64,000 nucleotides of DNA, from positions 246,586-310,585 of the forward strand of contig NZ_FZOC01000001.1 in the NCBI RefSeq assembly GCF_900188225.1. The letters run 5' to 3'. The position numbers and the translations under genes were made by a program. Numbering within the stretch: the stretch's first letter is position 1; each line of letters begins with the position of its first letter. Shown in pieces: positions 40,750 to 49,210 of this stretch. This DNA is from Humidesulfovibrio mexicanus (GTDB lineage Bacteria > Desulfobacterota > Desulfovibrionia > Desulfovibrionales > Desulfovibrionaceae). The notes under the pieces were generated by a model. That model did not search any database. It was given only the letters and a program-made list of their open reading frames with translations, and was not told the origin of the DNA.

Positions 40750-41496
40750 ATGGATTTCGCTACACTGCTAGGACTCTTGTCGGGCATGGCCCTGGTGGTC
40801 TCCGCCATCGTCATGGGCGGAGATGTCAACATCTTTATCGATGTTCCCTCATTGATGATCGTCTTCGGCGGCACCTTCGGCACCATTTTCGTGGCCTTCC
40901 CGTTCGAGGAAGTGCGCCAAGCCCTGAAGGCGGGGTTCACGGCCTTCTCCTCCCGCAAGGTCCAGGTGCGCGAAGTTGTCAACATCATGGTCAAAATCGC
41001 GGAAATCAGCCGTCGCGAAGGCCTTATCGCCCTTGAAAACGTCAAAACGGAAAACATGGTGCTCAAGAAGGCCTGTCAGCTCATCGCCGACAACGCCGAC
41101 CCAGCCCTCATCCGCACCACCCTGGCCATCGAAATCACGTCCATGAAGCGCCGCCACAAGGTCGGCGAGGAAGTGTTCAAACGGTTGGGAAGCTTGGCGC
41201 CTTCCTTCGGAATGCTTGGAACGCTCATCGGCCTGGTGCAAATGCTGGCCAATCTGAACGATCCCAAAGCCATCGGCCCGGCAATGGCCGTGGCCATCAT
41301 CACCACCTTCTATGGCTCCACCCTGGCAACGGTCATCTTCCTGCCCATCGCCACAAAACTCAAGGCCAGAACATTGCAAGAGGAACTGCACCTGGAGGTC
41401 ATCTTCGAGGGCGCAAAATCCATCCTGGAAAACAACAATCCCATGCTCGTATACGAGAAGCTCTCGTCCTTCCTGGCTCCGAAAGAGAGGAAATAG
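40750..41496 (+). CDS. motA: flagellar motor stator protein MotA
   Basis: MotA forms the proton- or sodium-conducting stator of the flagellar motor with MotB. The 248-residue product has four membrane segments. It shows the family features PSLMIVFGGTFGTIFVAFPF, a cytoplasmic loop, RLGSLAPSFGMLGTLIGLVQ and AVAIITTFYGSTLATVIFLP. It is of the 250-residue MotA/PomA class. The stop is 3 bases before motB. It starts next to the divergently transcribed nucleoside phosphorylase gene, with GGGGAAGG upstream of the ATG. Confidence 0.96.
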   Translation: MDFATLLGLLSGMALVVSAIVMGGDVNIFIDVPSLMIVFGGTFGTIFVAFPFEEVRQALKAGFTAFSSRKVQVREVVNIMVKIAEISRREGLIALENVKTENMVLKKACQLIADNADPALIRTTLAIEITSMKRRHKVGEEVFKRLGSLAPSFGMLGTLIGLVQMLANLNDPKAIGPAMAVAIITTFYGSTLATVIFLPIATKLKARTLQEELHLEVIFEGAKSILENNNPMLVYEKLSSFLAPKERK

Positions 41497-41499
41497 GCC

Positions 41500-42234
41500 A
41501 TGAGCGAAGACTACGAACGCGAAGAAGAAGAGGAGCAGTCCGATTCCGCAGAATGGTTGATAACCTTCTCGGACCTGACCATGCTGCTTCTGGTCTTCTT
41601 CATCATGCTCTACGCCATGAGCACGCCGGACCCCACGAAGGTCACCAACGCCTTGCAGGCCGTGACCCAGGCCTTGAGCGGCAAGGAAAGCAAGCTCGCC
41701 ACCAGCACCATCAGCCGCGAGGAAGCAGGGGTGCTGCTTGATCAGGTGCTGCTGAACAAACAGATACAAATCGCCCAGCAAAAGGTCTTTTCCGACGTAA
41801 AATACCTGCAGACGAAAAAAGGCCTGGAGGGACTGGTGGGCGCCAATTTCGAAGACGGCGTCATCACCATCCGCGCCCCAGGAGACGTGCTCTTCGCCTC
41901 CGGCGACGTGACTCTTACGCCCAAGGGCCGCGAGGTCATCGAGGCGTTGAAGGACTTCTTCGCCCAGCATCCGGACCAGACCATCAACATCCGCGGCTAC
42001 ACAGACGACCGACTGCCCATGGCCGGCTCACGCTTCCGCGACAACTGGGAGGTCTCCAGCCTGCGGGCGGTGAACGTGCTGCGCGTGCTCATGGAGATGG
42101 GAATCGAGCCCAAACGCCTCACTTCAACGGGGCTGGCCGACATCAACCCGCTATTCCCCAATACGACGGACGAATACCGCGCGCAAAACCGCAGGGTCGA
42201 ATTCGTGCTGGAGAAGCGCGTGACGGGAAAATAG
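41500..42234 (+). CDS. motB: flagellar motor stator protein MotB
   Basis: The 244-residue product has an acidic cytoplasmic N-terminus (EREEEEEQSD), a single membrane helix carrying the ion-binding Asp (D25 in WLITFSDLTM) and a periplasmic OmpA-like peptidoglycan-binding domain (about residues 135-240; FASGDVTLTPKGREVIEALK, INIRGYTDD, RAVNVLRVLMEMGI, QNRRVEFVLE). It anchors the stator to peptidoglycan. It follows motA by 3 bases, a standard stator operon. Proton versus sodium use cannot be settled from this sequence. Confidence 0.96.
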   Translation: MSEDYEREEEEEQSDSAEWLITFSDLTMLLLVFFIMLYAMSTPDPTKVTNALQAVTQALSGKESKLATSTISREEAGVLLDQVLLNKQIQIAQQKVFSDVKYLQTKKGLEGLVGANFEDGVITIRAPGDVLFASGDVTLTPKGREVIEALKDFFAQHPDQTINIRGYTDDRLPMAGSRFRDNWEVSSLRAVNVLRVLMEMGIEPKRLTSTGLADINPLFPNTTDEYRAQNRRVEFVLEKRVTGK

Positions 42235-42293
42235 GGCGGCCCCAACCGTTCCGGACGCCGCAGTGACCTGAATACAACGTTGCGAGGACGAGC

Positions 42294-42683
42294 ATGGACT
42301 TTGACATCAAGATGGACGGCGACGACAAGCTCAGGCAGGCCTTCCGCACCCGCGTTCCCGGGCTGGATGTCCGCGTGGTGACCCAAAACGGCCCGCGGGA
42401 ATTCCCCGTAAGCGACATCAGCGCCTCCGGGTTCGCCTTCAGCGACTCCCCCCGCGGCTACAGCCCGGGCATGGTGCTTTCCTTCGACCTGCTGCTGTCC
42501 AAGCGCCTGTTTCTGGGCGACCTCAAGGCCAAGGTCATGCGCATCATCGGGGAGAAAGGCATCATCGGCTGCACATTCATGGAAATGGAACGCAGGCAGG
42601 AAATCAAGCTCGACAAGCTTGTGCTTGAGGTCCAGAAGCGGCTCATCGAACTGCGCAAGGCCAAGCGCGAAGCGGGCGGCTAG
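42294..42683 (+). CDS. PilZ-domain c-di-GMP receptor
   Basis: The 129-residue protein contains both halves of the PilZ c-di-GMP site: RxxxR (R14 and R18 in LRQAFRTR) and the D/N-x-S-x-x-G element (DISASGFAF). The rest is a six-stranded PilZ barrel with a C-terminal helix (KLVLEVQKRLIELRKAKRE). PilZ proteins bind c-di-GMP and relay it to motility or polysaccharide systems. Standing 60 bases after motB and on the same strand, it is a candidate for c-di-GMP control of the motor, though that is inference. Confidence 0.88.
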   Translation: MDFDIKMDGDDKLRQAFRTRVPGLDVRVVTQNGPREFPVSDISASGFAFSDSPRGYSPGMVLSFDLLLSKRLFLGDLKAKVMRIIGEKGIIGCTFMEMERRQEIKLDKLVLEVQKRLIELRKAKREAGG

Positions 42684-42690
42684 GTCGCCA

Positions 42691-44124
42691 GTGCCGCAAC
42701 ACCGCATCCTCATCGCCAACCGGGGCGAGATCGCCATGCGCATCATGCTGGCGTGCGAACGCCTCGGGCACGAGTTTATTTGCGTGCATACCCAGCCCGA
42801 CGCCGCCAGCGGCCATGTGCAGCTGGCGCGCGAACGCGGTGGGCCGAAATGCCTCGTCCGCATCCGCTCCTACCAGGACGCCAGCGAGTTGTTCGCCGTT
42901 GCGGACGCCTTTGGGGCCACGGCCGTCCATCCCGGCTACGGTTTCTTCGCCGAGGACTTCCGCTTTGCGCGCAGGGCGGTGAAACGCGACCGCCCGCTCA
43001 TCTTCATCGGTCCGTCCTGGGAGGTCATCCGCGACCTGGGTGACAAGATCAACACCAAACGCATCGCCCGCACCCTTGGCGTGCCCACCATCCCCGGCTC
43101 GGACCGACCCATTTTCGACGAGATGGAGGCAGCGGAAATGGCCGAGGCCATCTTCGCCTTCCAGGCCGACCAGGGCATTGCCGAAGGCTGCGTGCTGGTG
43201 AAGGCCAGCGCCGGGGGCGGCGGCATGGGCATTGAGGAAGTCTACGACCTGGACGCCTTCCGCGCGGCCTATCGGCGCATCCGCAACTACGCCAAGCGCA
43301 ACCTGTCGGATGAAGGCGTGCTCATCGAACAACGCATCTTCGACTTCAACCACCTGGAAGTGCAGGTGGCGGCCGAGCGCGGCGGCAAGAACGCCGTGCA
43401 CTTCGGCACCCGCAACTGTTCGGTGCAGAGCCTGGGACGACAAAAACGCATCGAGGTGGCGCCCGGCTTCGACCCCTCTAGTCTCTCCTATGCCTTCGAC
43501 GCCGCCGCCGTGCTCGCTTCCATCACGGAGCACTCGGTCAGAATGGCCAAGACCGTGGGGTACGACAACGTGGGCACCTGGGAATGGATCGTCACCCCCA
43601 GGGGCGACCCATTCCTCATGGAGGTCAACACCCGCATCCAGGTGGAAAACGGCGTGTCCGGAGTGGTTTCCCGGATCCACGGCCGTCCGGAAACGGTCAG
43701 CGGCGTGGACATCATCTCCGAACAGATACGCCTGGGCCTGGGCGATCCGCTGGGCTACGACCAGCAGGACGTGCGCCTGGAGGGCGTGGGCATCGAATAC
43801 CGCATCATCGCCGAGGATCCTGCCGACCGCTTCACCCCGTGCCTTGGGCGCATCGAACGCTTCACGTGGACAGCGGCGCCCTGGCTCGCGGTGCATACCC
43901 AGGCGCCCACGGCCGCCACCGGCGAGCCCTACGACATCCCCATGGATTTCGACCCCAATCTGGCGCTGGCCATAGTGTGGGGGAAGGATCTGGCCCAGGC
44001 GCGCGCACGCGGAGAGGAGTTCCTTGCCGGGCTGGACCTCGCCGGGACGGACACGGCTGGCGCTCCTCTGCGCACCAACATCGAGTTCCTGCGCGCCCGC
44101 ACGCAGACCATCCTCCACTTCTAG
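42691..44124 (+). CDS. biotin carboxylase (acetyl-CoA carboxylase-type)
   Basis: The 477-residue enzyme carboxylates biotin using ATP and bicarbonate. Its N-terminal domain opens with ILIANRGEIAMRIMLACERL. The ATP-grasp region shows VKASAGGGGMGIEEV, and the active site has EVNTRIQVENGVSG. A second conserved stretch is FGTRNCSVQSLGRQKRIEVA. The sequence is more divergent than canonical AccC but all core motifs are present. The start is the GTG at 42691, 7 bases after the PilZ stop. The two next genes encode the carboxyltransferase and the biotin carrier, so this is an acetyl-CoA (or related acyl-CoA) carboxylase operon. Confidence 0.9.
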   Translation: MPQHRILIANRGEIAMRIMLACERLGHEFICVHTQPDAASGHVQLARERGGPKCLVRIRSYQDASELFAVADAFGATAVHPGYGFFAEDFRFARRAVKRDRPLIFIGPSWEVIRDLGDKINTKRIARTLGVPTIPGSDRPIFDEMEAAEMAEAIFAFQADQGIAEGCVLVKASAGGGGMGIEEVYDLDAFRAAYRRIRNYAKRNLSDEGVLIEQRIFDFNHLEVQVAAERGGKNAVHFGTRNCSVQSLGRQKRIEVAPGFDPSSLSYAFDAAAVLASITEHSVRMAKTVGYDNVGTWEWIVTPRGDPFLMEVNTRIQVENGVSGVVSRIHGRPETVSGVDIISEQIRLGLGDPLGYDQQDVRLEGVGIEYRIIAEDPADRFTPCLGRIERFTWTAAPWLAVHTQAPTAATGEPYDIPMDFDPNLALAIVWGKDLAQARARGEEFLAGLDLAGTDTAGAPLRTNIEFLRARTQTILHF

Positions 44125-44142
44125 GCGCGGGGAGGCCCCGGC

Positions 44143-46383
44143 ATGGACATAGACAGGCGCGCCCAGCAGCTCCAGGCCAGGCTCACCTACATCCAGGACA
44201 TCTTCGGCCAGCGCGAAAACGCCTCGGTGTCGCTTCTGCGCTACAGGCTGGAGGAATTCCTTGCCGGTGCGCCGAACCATGGTATGCGCGAGCTCTCGCA
44301 GCAGGCGCAACGCCTGGAAGAACTCTTCTCCCTGCTGGAGGGCAAGCTTGAGGACGAATTGCGCCCCATGGACAGGGTGCGCATCGTGCGCCATCCGCAA
44401 CGCGTCTGCCTCAAGGACATTCTGGAAAACGTGTACGACAACTACACCGAGATCGGCGGCCAGGACGAATGGAGCATCGATCCGGGCATGATCATTGCGC
44501 GGGCCACCATCGCCCGGCGCATGGGCAAAAAGACCGTGCACCAGCCGGTCATGGTCATCGGGCAGGAGAAGGGCCATGGCCAGGAATTCCGCAACGGCGG
44601 GTCCATCAAGCCCTGGGGCAACGCCAACGCCTTGTACTACATGCGCGTGGCCGAGGTGGAGAACATCCCCATCCACACCTACGTTTTCACTCCGGGGGCC
44701 TATCCCGTGGAGGACTACCCCGGCGCAGCCCAGCAGATCGCCAAGAACCTCTACGTCATGGCAGGGCTCAAGGTGCCTGTGGTGGCGGTGTTCAGCGAGG
44801 GCGGCAGCGGCGGGGCCGAGGCCATCGCCCTGGCCGACAGGCGGCTCATGCTCTCCCACGGCTACTACTCCGTCATCTCGCCAGAAGGGGCGGCCGCCAT
44901 CGAAGGCGGACTCAAGGACAAGGCCAGCCCGGAACTCATCGAACGCTGCGCGGACCGCCTCAAAATCACCGCAGAGGACAACCTGCGCCTGGGCTTCATC
45001 GACAGGGTGATACAAGAGCCGCCGCTTGGCGCGCGGCCCGAACACTACGATTTTTTCCGGCAGCTCCGGCGGGAGGTCATCCGCGCCACAGATGAAGTGG
45101 TCCACTCCGCCCAAAGCCTTGGCCCCCTGCGTGCCCTGGCCATGCGCAGGCAGCAGCGCAGCGCCGATCCCCAGGACATCTTCGTGCGCTGGCAGCTGGG
45201 GCAAAGCGCCCGCAACGCTCTGGTGGACCTGAGACAAAAGCGCTTCCGCACCATGAGCCGCACGGACTTTGTGGACAACCGCACCTTGGGCACCCGCCTG
45301 GCCACGGCCCTGGCTCGCGTTCTGTGGAGCGCGCACAGTCTGCTTACCCACGACCTGCTGGCGCGCTACAAGAAACGCTTGTCCGGGCTTCTGGAATATG
45401 TGGAGGCAGAGATGCGCGCCCTGGGCCAGGGCGGCCCGTTTCCCCGCATGTTCGGCCCAGGCAGGCGCGCTGGCGTGCCGCCGGAGGCCCTGGAGCGGCT
45501 GACCACCCTCTCCTGCCCGGACGCGAATGCCTGTCGCGTTGAGGACATGTGGGGCTATGTAAGCCCGCGTAGCCGGGAAGACCGCACCCTGACCTGCCCC
45601 AACAGCGCCACACACGGCTGCCAGGATCTCTGGGCGCCGGACCTTTTCGGCGAATTCGCGGGCGTGTGCTCCCACTGCGGGCACCACTTCCCCATGGAAT
45701 ACCAGTGGTACCTCTACAACGTCTTCAACTTCGCACAGGCTTACGAATTCAATACCGCCATCGAGGCGGGCAATCCGCTCGACTACGAAGGCTTCAGCCA
45801 CAAGCTCGACGAGGCCAAGCGGGCCACAGGCCTGGGCAGTTCCTGCATCACCTTCGAGACAAAATTTGAGGGCATGGCCGTGGTGGTCGCCATGCTGGTG
45901 AATCCCTTCCGCGGCGGCACAGTGGGCGCGGCGGAGGGCGAGAAGCTCATCCGCGCGGCGGACAGAGCACGCATCAAGCGCCTGCCGTTCCTCATGTACT
46001 CGCACGGCACCGCAGGCATCCGCATCCAGGAGGGCACCTGCGGCGTCATCCAGATGCCGCGCGTCACCATGGCCGTGCGCCGCTACATAGACGCCGGCGG
46101 ATTCTACCTGGTGCTCTACGACACCAACTCCTACGCGGGGCCGGTGGCCAGTTTCCTGGGCTGTTCGCCCTACCAGTTCGCCGTGCGCTCCTCGAACATC
46201 GGCTTCGCAGGGCCCGGCGTCATCCGCGAAACCACCGGCGTAGAGGTGCCCCCAAAATATCACCGAGCCTTCTCGGCCTTGTCGCGCGGGCATATTCAGG
46301 GTATCTGGGACCGGCGCGACCTGAGGAAGAACCTGCACCAGGCGCTTTTGACCATGGGCGGCAGAAACCTCTACTACCGCTGA
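44143..46383 (+). CDS. fused acetyl-CoA carboxylase carboxyltransferase (AccA-AccD order)
   Basis: The 746-residue protein transfers the carboxyl group from carboxybiotin to acetyl-CoA. The N-terminal half is alpha-like (about residues 1-300; MVIGQEKGHGQEFRNGGS, SEGGSGGAEAIALADRRLML). After a long linker, the C-terminal half is beta-like (about 480-746). It carries a zinc ribbon with a canonical second pair (CSHCGHHFP) but a widened first pair (CPNSATHGC, seven residues apart rather than two). The oxyanion-loop glycines GTAGIRIQEG are present. Fusion of the two subunits in one chain with alpha first is unusual compared with E. coli but recurs in some Desulfovibrio-like genomes. The acyl-CoA preferred is assumed from the family. 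Confidence 0.9.
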   Translation: MDIDRRAQQLQARLTYIQDIFGQRENASVSLLRYRLEEFLAGAPNHGMRELSQQAQRLEELFSLLEGKLEDELRPMDRVRIVRHPQRVCLKDILENVYDNYTEIGGQDEWSIDPGMIIARATIARRMGKKTVHQPVMVIGQEKGHGQEFRNGGSIKPWGNANALYYMRVAEVENIPIHTYVFTPGAYPVEDYPGAAQQIAKNLYVMAGLKVPVVAVFSEGGSGGAEAIALADRRLMLSHGYYSVISPEGAAAIEGGLKDKASPELIERCADRLKITAEDNLRLGFIDRVIQEPPLGARPEHYDFFRQLRREVIRATDEVVHSAQSLGPLRALAMRRQQRSADPQDIFVRWQLGQSARNALVDLRQKRFRTMSRTDFVDNRTLGTRLATALARVLWSAHSLLTHDLLARYKKRLSGLLEYVEAEMRALGQGGPFPRMFGPGRRAGVPPEALERLTTLSCPDANACRVEDMWGYVSPRSREDRTLTCPNSATHGCQDLWAPDLFGEFAGVCSHCGHHFPMEYQWYLYNVFNFAQAYEFNTAIEAGNPLDYEGFSHKLDEAKRATGLGSSCITFETKFEGMAVVVAMLVNPFRGGTVGAAEGEKLIRAADRARIKRLPFLMYSHGTAGIRIQEGTCGVIQMPRVTMAVRRYIDAGGFYLVLYDTNSYAGPVASFLGCSPYQFAVRSSNIGFAGPGVIRETTGVEVPPKYHRAFSALSRGHIQGIWDRRDLRKNLHQALLTMGGRNLYYR

Positions 46384-46409
46384 AAACCCACCAGCACGAG
46401 GGATAGACT

Positions 46410-47060
46410 TTGCTGAACGTCAAAGAAATGCTTGAAGAATTGAAAGCCTCGCCCTACGAGGAAATCGAGATACGCGCCCCGCACACAGGCGTGGTCACCT
46501 TTGTCGGCCTCAAAGCGGGCGATCGCGTGGTCGGTCCTACCGGCAAATGGGCTGAAAAGCCGGGCACGCTTCTGGCCAACCTGACCCGGGAAAAGAACAA
46601 GAAGAACATCTGCGCCACACAAAAGGGCGCGGTGACGGACATCGCCCTCAACCTCGAAGGGACGTTCGTCGAGGCCGGTGAACGCCTGCTCACCCTCCGC
46701 CATTTTCTGTCCAAGGAAGAGGTCATCGGCAGGATCCTCAAAAAAGCCCTGCACCTCTTCTGCGCACAAGAACGCGCAAAGTACTATTTCGTTCCCGAAA
46801 TCGACGCCAAGATCAAGGCCGGGGGCGAGCAAAGCGTCAAGGTGCGCGAGGGGCTGGAAATGTTCATCGTCTCGCGCATGAAGCGCGAAACCCCCCTCGC
46901 CTATTCCGGGCCGGAAGGCATCATCTACGCCGTGTATTTCCAACAGGGCGACAACGTGGACGGCGGCCAGCCCCTTATCGGCGTGTGCCAGGAATCCCAG
47001 CTCCCCCTCATCCAGGACGTGGTGAGCCGCGTTCAGGGCGAGTGGGAGGAGCAGGACTAG
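46410..47060 (+). CDS. biotin/lipoyl-type carrier protein with atypical MKR motif
   Basis: The 216-residue product has an N-terminal half with two hammerhead-like strand sets (IRAPHTGVVTFVG, TQKGAVTDIALNLEG). Its C-terminal domain aligns with biotin carrier proteins: MFIVSRMKRETPLAYSGPEG, then YFQQGDNVDGGQPLIGV. The usual MKM around the biotinylated Lys is MKR here (Lys158). The position in the operon, directly after the carboxyltransferase gene, supports a role as the biotin carboxyl carrier. The start is a TTG at 46410 preceded by GAGGGATAGAC; the next ATG at 46428 is possible but less well placed. Confidence 0.78.
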   Translation: MLNVKEMLEELKASPYEEIEIRAPHTGVVTFVGLKAGDRVVGPTGKWAEKPGTLLANLTREKNKKNICATQKGAVTDIALNLEGTFVEAGERLLTLRHFLSKEEVIGRILKKALHLFCAQERAKYYFVPEIDAKIKAGGEQSVKVREGLEMFIVSRMKRETPLAYSGPEGIIYAVYFQQGDNVDGGQPLIGVCQESQLPLIQDVVSRVQGEWEEQD

Positions 47061-47062
47061 CC

Positions 47063-47428
47063 ATGGGCCGCACCCTGCAGGTGCGCCTGAGCGCCTGGAC
47101 CTTCGACCCTGCGGAGGTGGAAAAGCGCTGGCCCAGGCTCGTGGCGCTCGGCTTCAGCCCGCCCACGCTGCTTGAGCAGGAGCGCGGTGTGCTTGAACTG
47201 GTGGACAACCTCGCCGACAGGCTTGAAATGGGCGTTTTGCCCGAACCGGCGCAAACGACCATCGCGACCGCCGTCAAGCGCGCGGCAGCCGCACGGCAGC
47301 GCCTTTCCAACGCCCTGGCCGACTGGAAGCCGGGGGAAGCCAACACGGCCACCGACGACATCGAGGAAGCCCTGGACGAAGCCGAGCAGGACGCCCGCAA
47401 ACTCAAACACGTGCCTGGACTGGACTAG
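47063..47428 (+). CDS. small acidic protein of unknown function
   Basis: The 121-residue product begins with a beta-like segment ([20 protein letters not shown]) and ends in helical, acidic segments ([20 protein letters not shown]). I do not recognise a family. It starts 2 bases after the biotin carrier stop, with GGAGGAGCAGG upstream, so it is part of the acc operon. Its conserved-looking placement suggests an accessory role in the carboxylase, but nothing in the sequence shows this. Confidence 0.65.
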   Translation: MGRTLQVRLSAWTFDPAEVEKRWPRLVALGFSPPTLLEQERGVLELVDNLADRLEMGVLPEPAQTTIATAVKRAAAARQRLSNALADWKPGEANTATDDIEEALDEAEQDARKLKHVPGLD

Positions 47429-47484
47429 GCGGCGCGTGCTATCCCTTATCCGCGAAACGATCACCCCCACCAAGGAGCGCACAC

Positions 47485-48000
47485 ATGGCTGGCAGCTTGA
47501 ATAAAGTTATTCTTGTCGGGCACCTGGGTCAGGACCCGAAAATTTCGTACACCCAGTCGGGCCAGCCCGTGGCCAACCTGCGCATGGCCACAAGCGAACG
47601 TTTCAAAGACAAGTCCGGCCAGTGGACCGACCGCACCGAATGGCACACCGTGGTGGCCTGGGGCAAGGACGCGGAGTTCTGCGGCAACTACCTGGGCAAG
47701 GGCGCCCTTGTCATGATCGAGGGCCGTCTGCAAACCCGCAAATGGCAGGACAAGGACGGCCAGGACCGCTACTCCACCGAGGTCGTGGCCAACCGCGTGC
47801 AGTCCCTTGGCAGCAGGGCCCAAGGCGAAGGCGGAGGCCCCAGCGGTCTGCGCCCGCAAGGCGGAATGCAGCCCCAGGGTGGGCAGAACGCCCAGCGCGG
47901 CGGCCAGCAGCAGCGCAACGCCCAACCCTATCCCGACGACGAGGATCTCGGTCCGGCCTTCCCCTCCGAAGCCAGCGGCATGGACGACGTGCCGTTCTAG
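47485..48000 (+). CDS. ssb: single-stranded DNA-binding protein
   Basis: The 171-residue product has an N-terminal OB-fold (about residues 5-110; [57 protein letters not shown]), a Gly/Gln-rich low-complexity linker and the acidic tip DDVPF that recruits partner proteins. It binds single-stranded DNA during replication, repair and recombination. The ATG is preceded by AAGGAG. It lies between the acc operon and the nad operon and is probably a separate unit. Confidence 0.97.
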   Translation: MAGSLNKVILVGHLGQDPKISYTQSGQPVANLRMATSERFKDKSGQWTDRTEWHTVVAWGKDAEFCGNYLGKGALVMIEGRLQTRKWQDKDGQDRYSTEVVANRVQSLGSRAQGEGGGPSGLRPQGGMQPQGGQNAQRGGQQQRNAQPYPDDEDLGPAFPSEASGMDDVPF

Positions 48001-48243
48001 AGGAGAGAATAGGTGGCGCGAAGCCTCTGGCCTGCGGAACGCGATAGAAGGCGGAGCGTTCTGCCCGTGTATGCCTCCGGCGGCCAAGGGGCCTTCCCGG
48101 CCCCTTGGAACCCCGGAAGGGGAAGGCAGAGGATGCGCGGTGCCCCCTTTGTGCGGGTCCAGGGGGTGAAGCCCCGTGTCTGTGGAGCTCGAAACAAGCA
48201 AAGCGCTCTCCCTGCACCTCGTACGCAATTGCACGTCTCCTCG
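48001..48243. repeat. intergenic GC-rich hairpin cluster (repeat-element-like)
   Basis: The 326-base gap between ssb and nadC contains no convincing gene. It has a perfect 10-base stem CCAAGGGGCC/GGCCCCTTGG (48084-48093 and 48099-48108, loop of five), an overlapping GGAACCCCGGAA palindrome (48107-48118) and a CCCCCT/AGGGGG pair (48143-48166). The phrase GCCTCCGGCGGCCAAGGGGC resembles, from general knowledge, intergenic repeat units common in Desulfovibrio-type genomes. Whether this one is repeated elsewhere cannot be seen here. Confidence 0.5.
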
Positions 48244-48272
48244 TTGACTGCCGCAAGCGGCTCCTGTACCTT
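48244..48272 (+). promoter_or_regulatory. promoter candidate of the nadCAB operon with spacer palindrome
   Basis: TTGACT (48244-48249) and TACCTT (48267-48272) are 17 bases apart. Inside the spacer lies the perfect dyad GCCGCAAGCGGC (48250-48261), a possible repressor site. A start near 48279 gives a leader of about 48 bases to nadC. Confidence 0.5.
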
Positions 48273-48326
48273 TCAAGTCACCAGCCACGCCACAAAGACG
48301 TGGACGGAATGCACAAGGAAGCATTG

Positions 48327-49202
48327 ATGTCCGCCACAGCAGCACTGTTTGACGATTTTTTCAAGGCCGAGGCCAAACTGTTTCTTCTGGCCGGCATCCG
48401 CATCGCCCTTTCCGAAGACGGCAAAGATCTGACCAGCGAAGGGATCTTCGCAGAGGACGACCTCGCCACCGCGCACATCGTGTCCAAGGACGACGCCGTC
48501 ATCGCCGGACTGCCCCTTATCCCGCTCATCATGGAGTTCGCAGGCTGCGAATACCAGCACGTGCTGAACGTCGACGAAGGCGACCGGGTCGGGCCTGGCG
48601 CACTCGTGGCCGCCATCCAGGGGCCGACGCGGCACCTGCTGCGCACCGAGCGCGTGATCCTGAACTACCTCTGCCACCTGTCCGGAATCGCAACACTTGC
48701 GGCCCGCTATGTGGATGCGTTGAAGGGCTGCCGCACCACGCTGCTCGACACGCGCAAGACATTGCCAGGATTGCGCTATCCAGAAAAATACGCCGTTCTG
48801 GTGGGTGGGGCCAAGAACCACCGTCTCAACCTGTCCGAGATGCTCATGGTCAAGGACAACCACATCGACCGCGCGGGCGGCGTCGCCCCGGCAGTGGAAA
48901 AGCTGCGCGCCGCCTACGGTGCGGACTGCCCGCCCATTGAGGTGGAGTGCCGCAGTTTCGACGAGGTGGACGAAGCCGTCCGGCTCAAGGTCAGCCGCAT
49001 CATGCTCGACAACATGGACCTGGACGAGCTGAGACAGGCGCTGGCCCGCGTGCCCCAAGGCATCGAGACCGAGGTCAGCGGCGGCGTGACCCTGGAGAAC
49101 ATCGCCGCCATCGGGGCCATCGGCCCGGATTTCGTCTCCGTTGGGCGCCTCACCCACTCCGCACCTGCCGCGGACCTAAGTATGCGCATCAGCCCCCTGT
49201 AG
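48327..49202 (+). CDS. nadC: nicotinate-nucleotide pyrophosphorylase (quinolinate phosphoribosyltransferase)
   Basis: NadC converts quinolinate and PRPP to nicotinate mononucleotide, the step that links de novo synthesis to NAD. The 291-residue product contains the family motifs TERVILNYLCHLSGIATL, LLDTRKTLPGLRYPEKYAV, MLMVKDNHI, IEVECRSFDEVDEA and SRIMLDNMDLDEL. I chose the ATG at 48327 because AAGGAAG lies 6 bases upstream; an in-frame ATG at 48309 is the alternative. It is the first gene of nadC-nadA-nadB. Confidence 0.95.
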   Translation: MSATAALFDDFFKAEAKLFLLAGIRIALSEDGKDLTSEGIFAEDDLATAHIVSKDDAVIAGLPLIPLIMEFAGCEYQHVLNVDEGDRVGPGALVAAIQGPTRHLLRTERVILNYLCHLSGIATLAARYVDALKGCRTTLLDTRKTLPGLRYPEKYAVLVGGAKNHRLNLSEMLMVKDNHIDRAGGVAPAVEKLRAAYGADCPPIEVECRSFDEVDEAVRLKVSRIMLDNMDLDELRQALARVPQGIETEVSGGVTLENIAAIGAIGPDFVSVGRLTHSAPAADLSMRISPL

Positions 49203-49210
49203 AGGCAAGG

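Noticed and set aside
42643..46338. 1231-codon minus-strand ORF over the acc operon
   Set aside because: The plus strand encodes biotin carboxylase and the fused carboxyltransferase with intact motifs, so the antisense frame is a GC-composition artefact.
48105..48326. N-terminal extension of nadC to 48105
   Set aside because: It would run through the intergenic hairpin cluster and the promoter candidate; the family start and AAGGAAG site favour the ATG at 48327.
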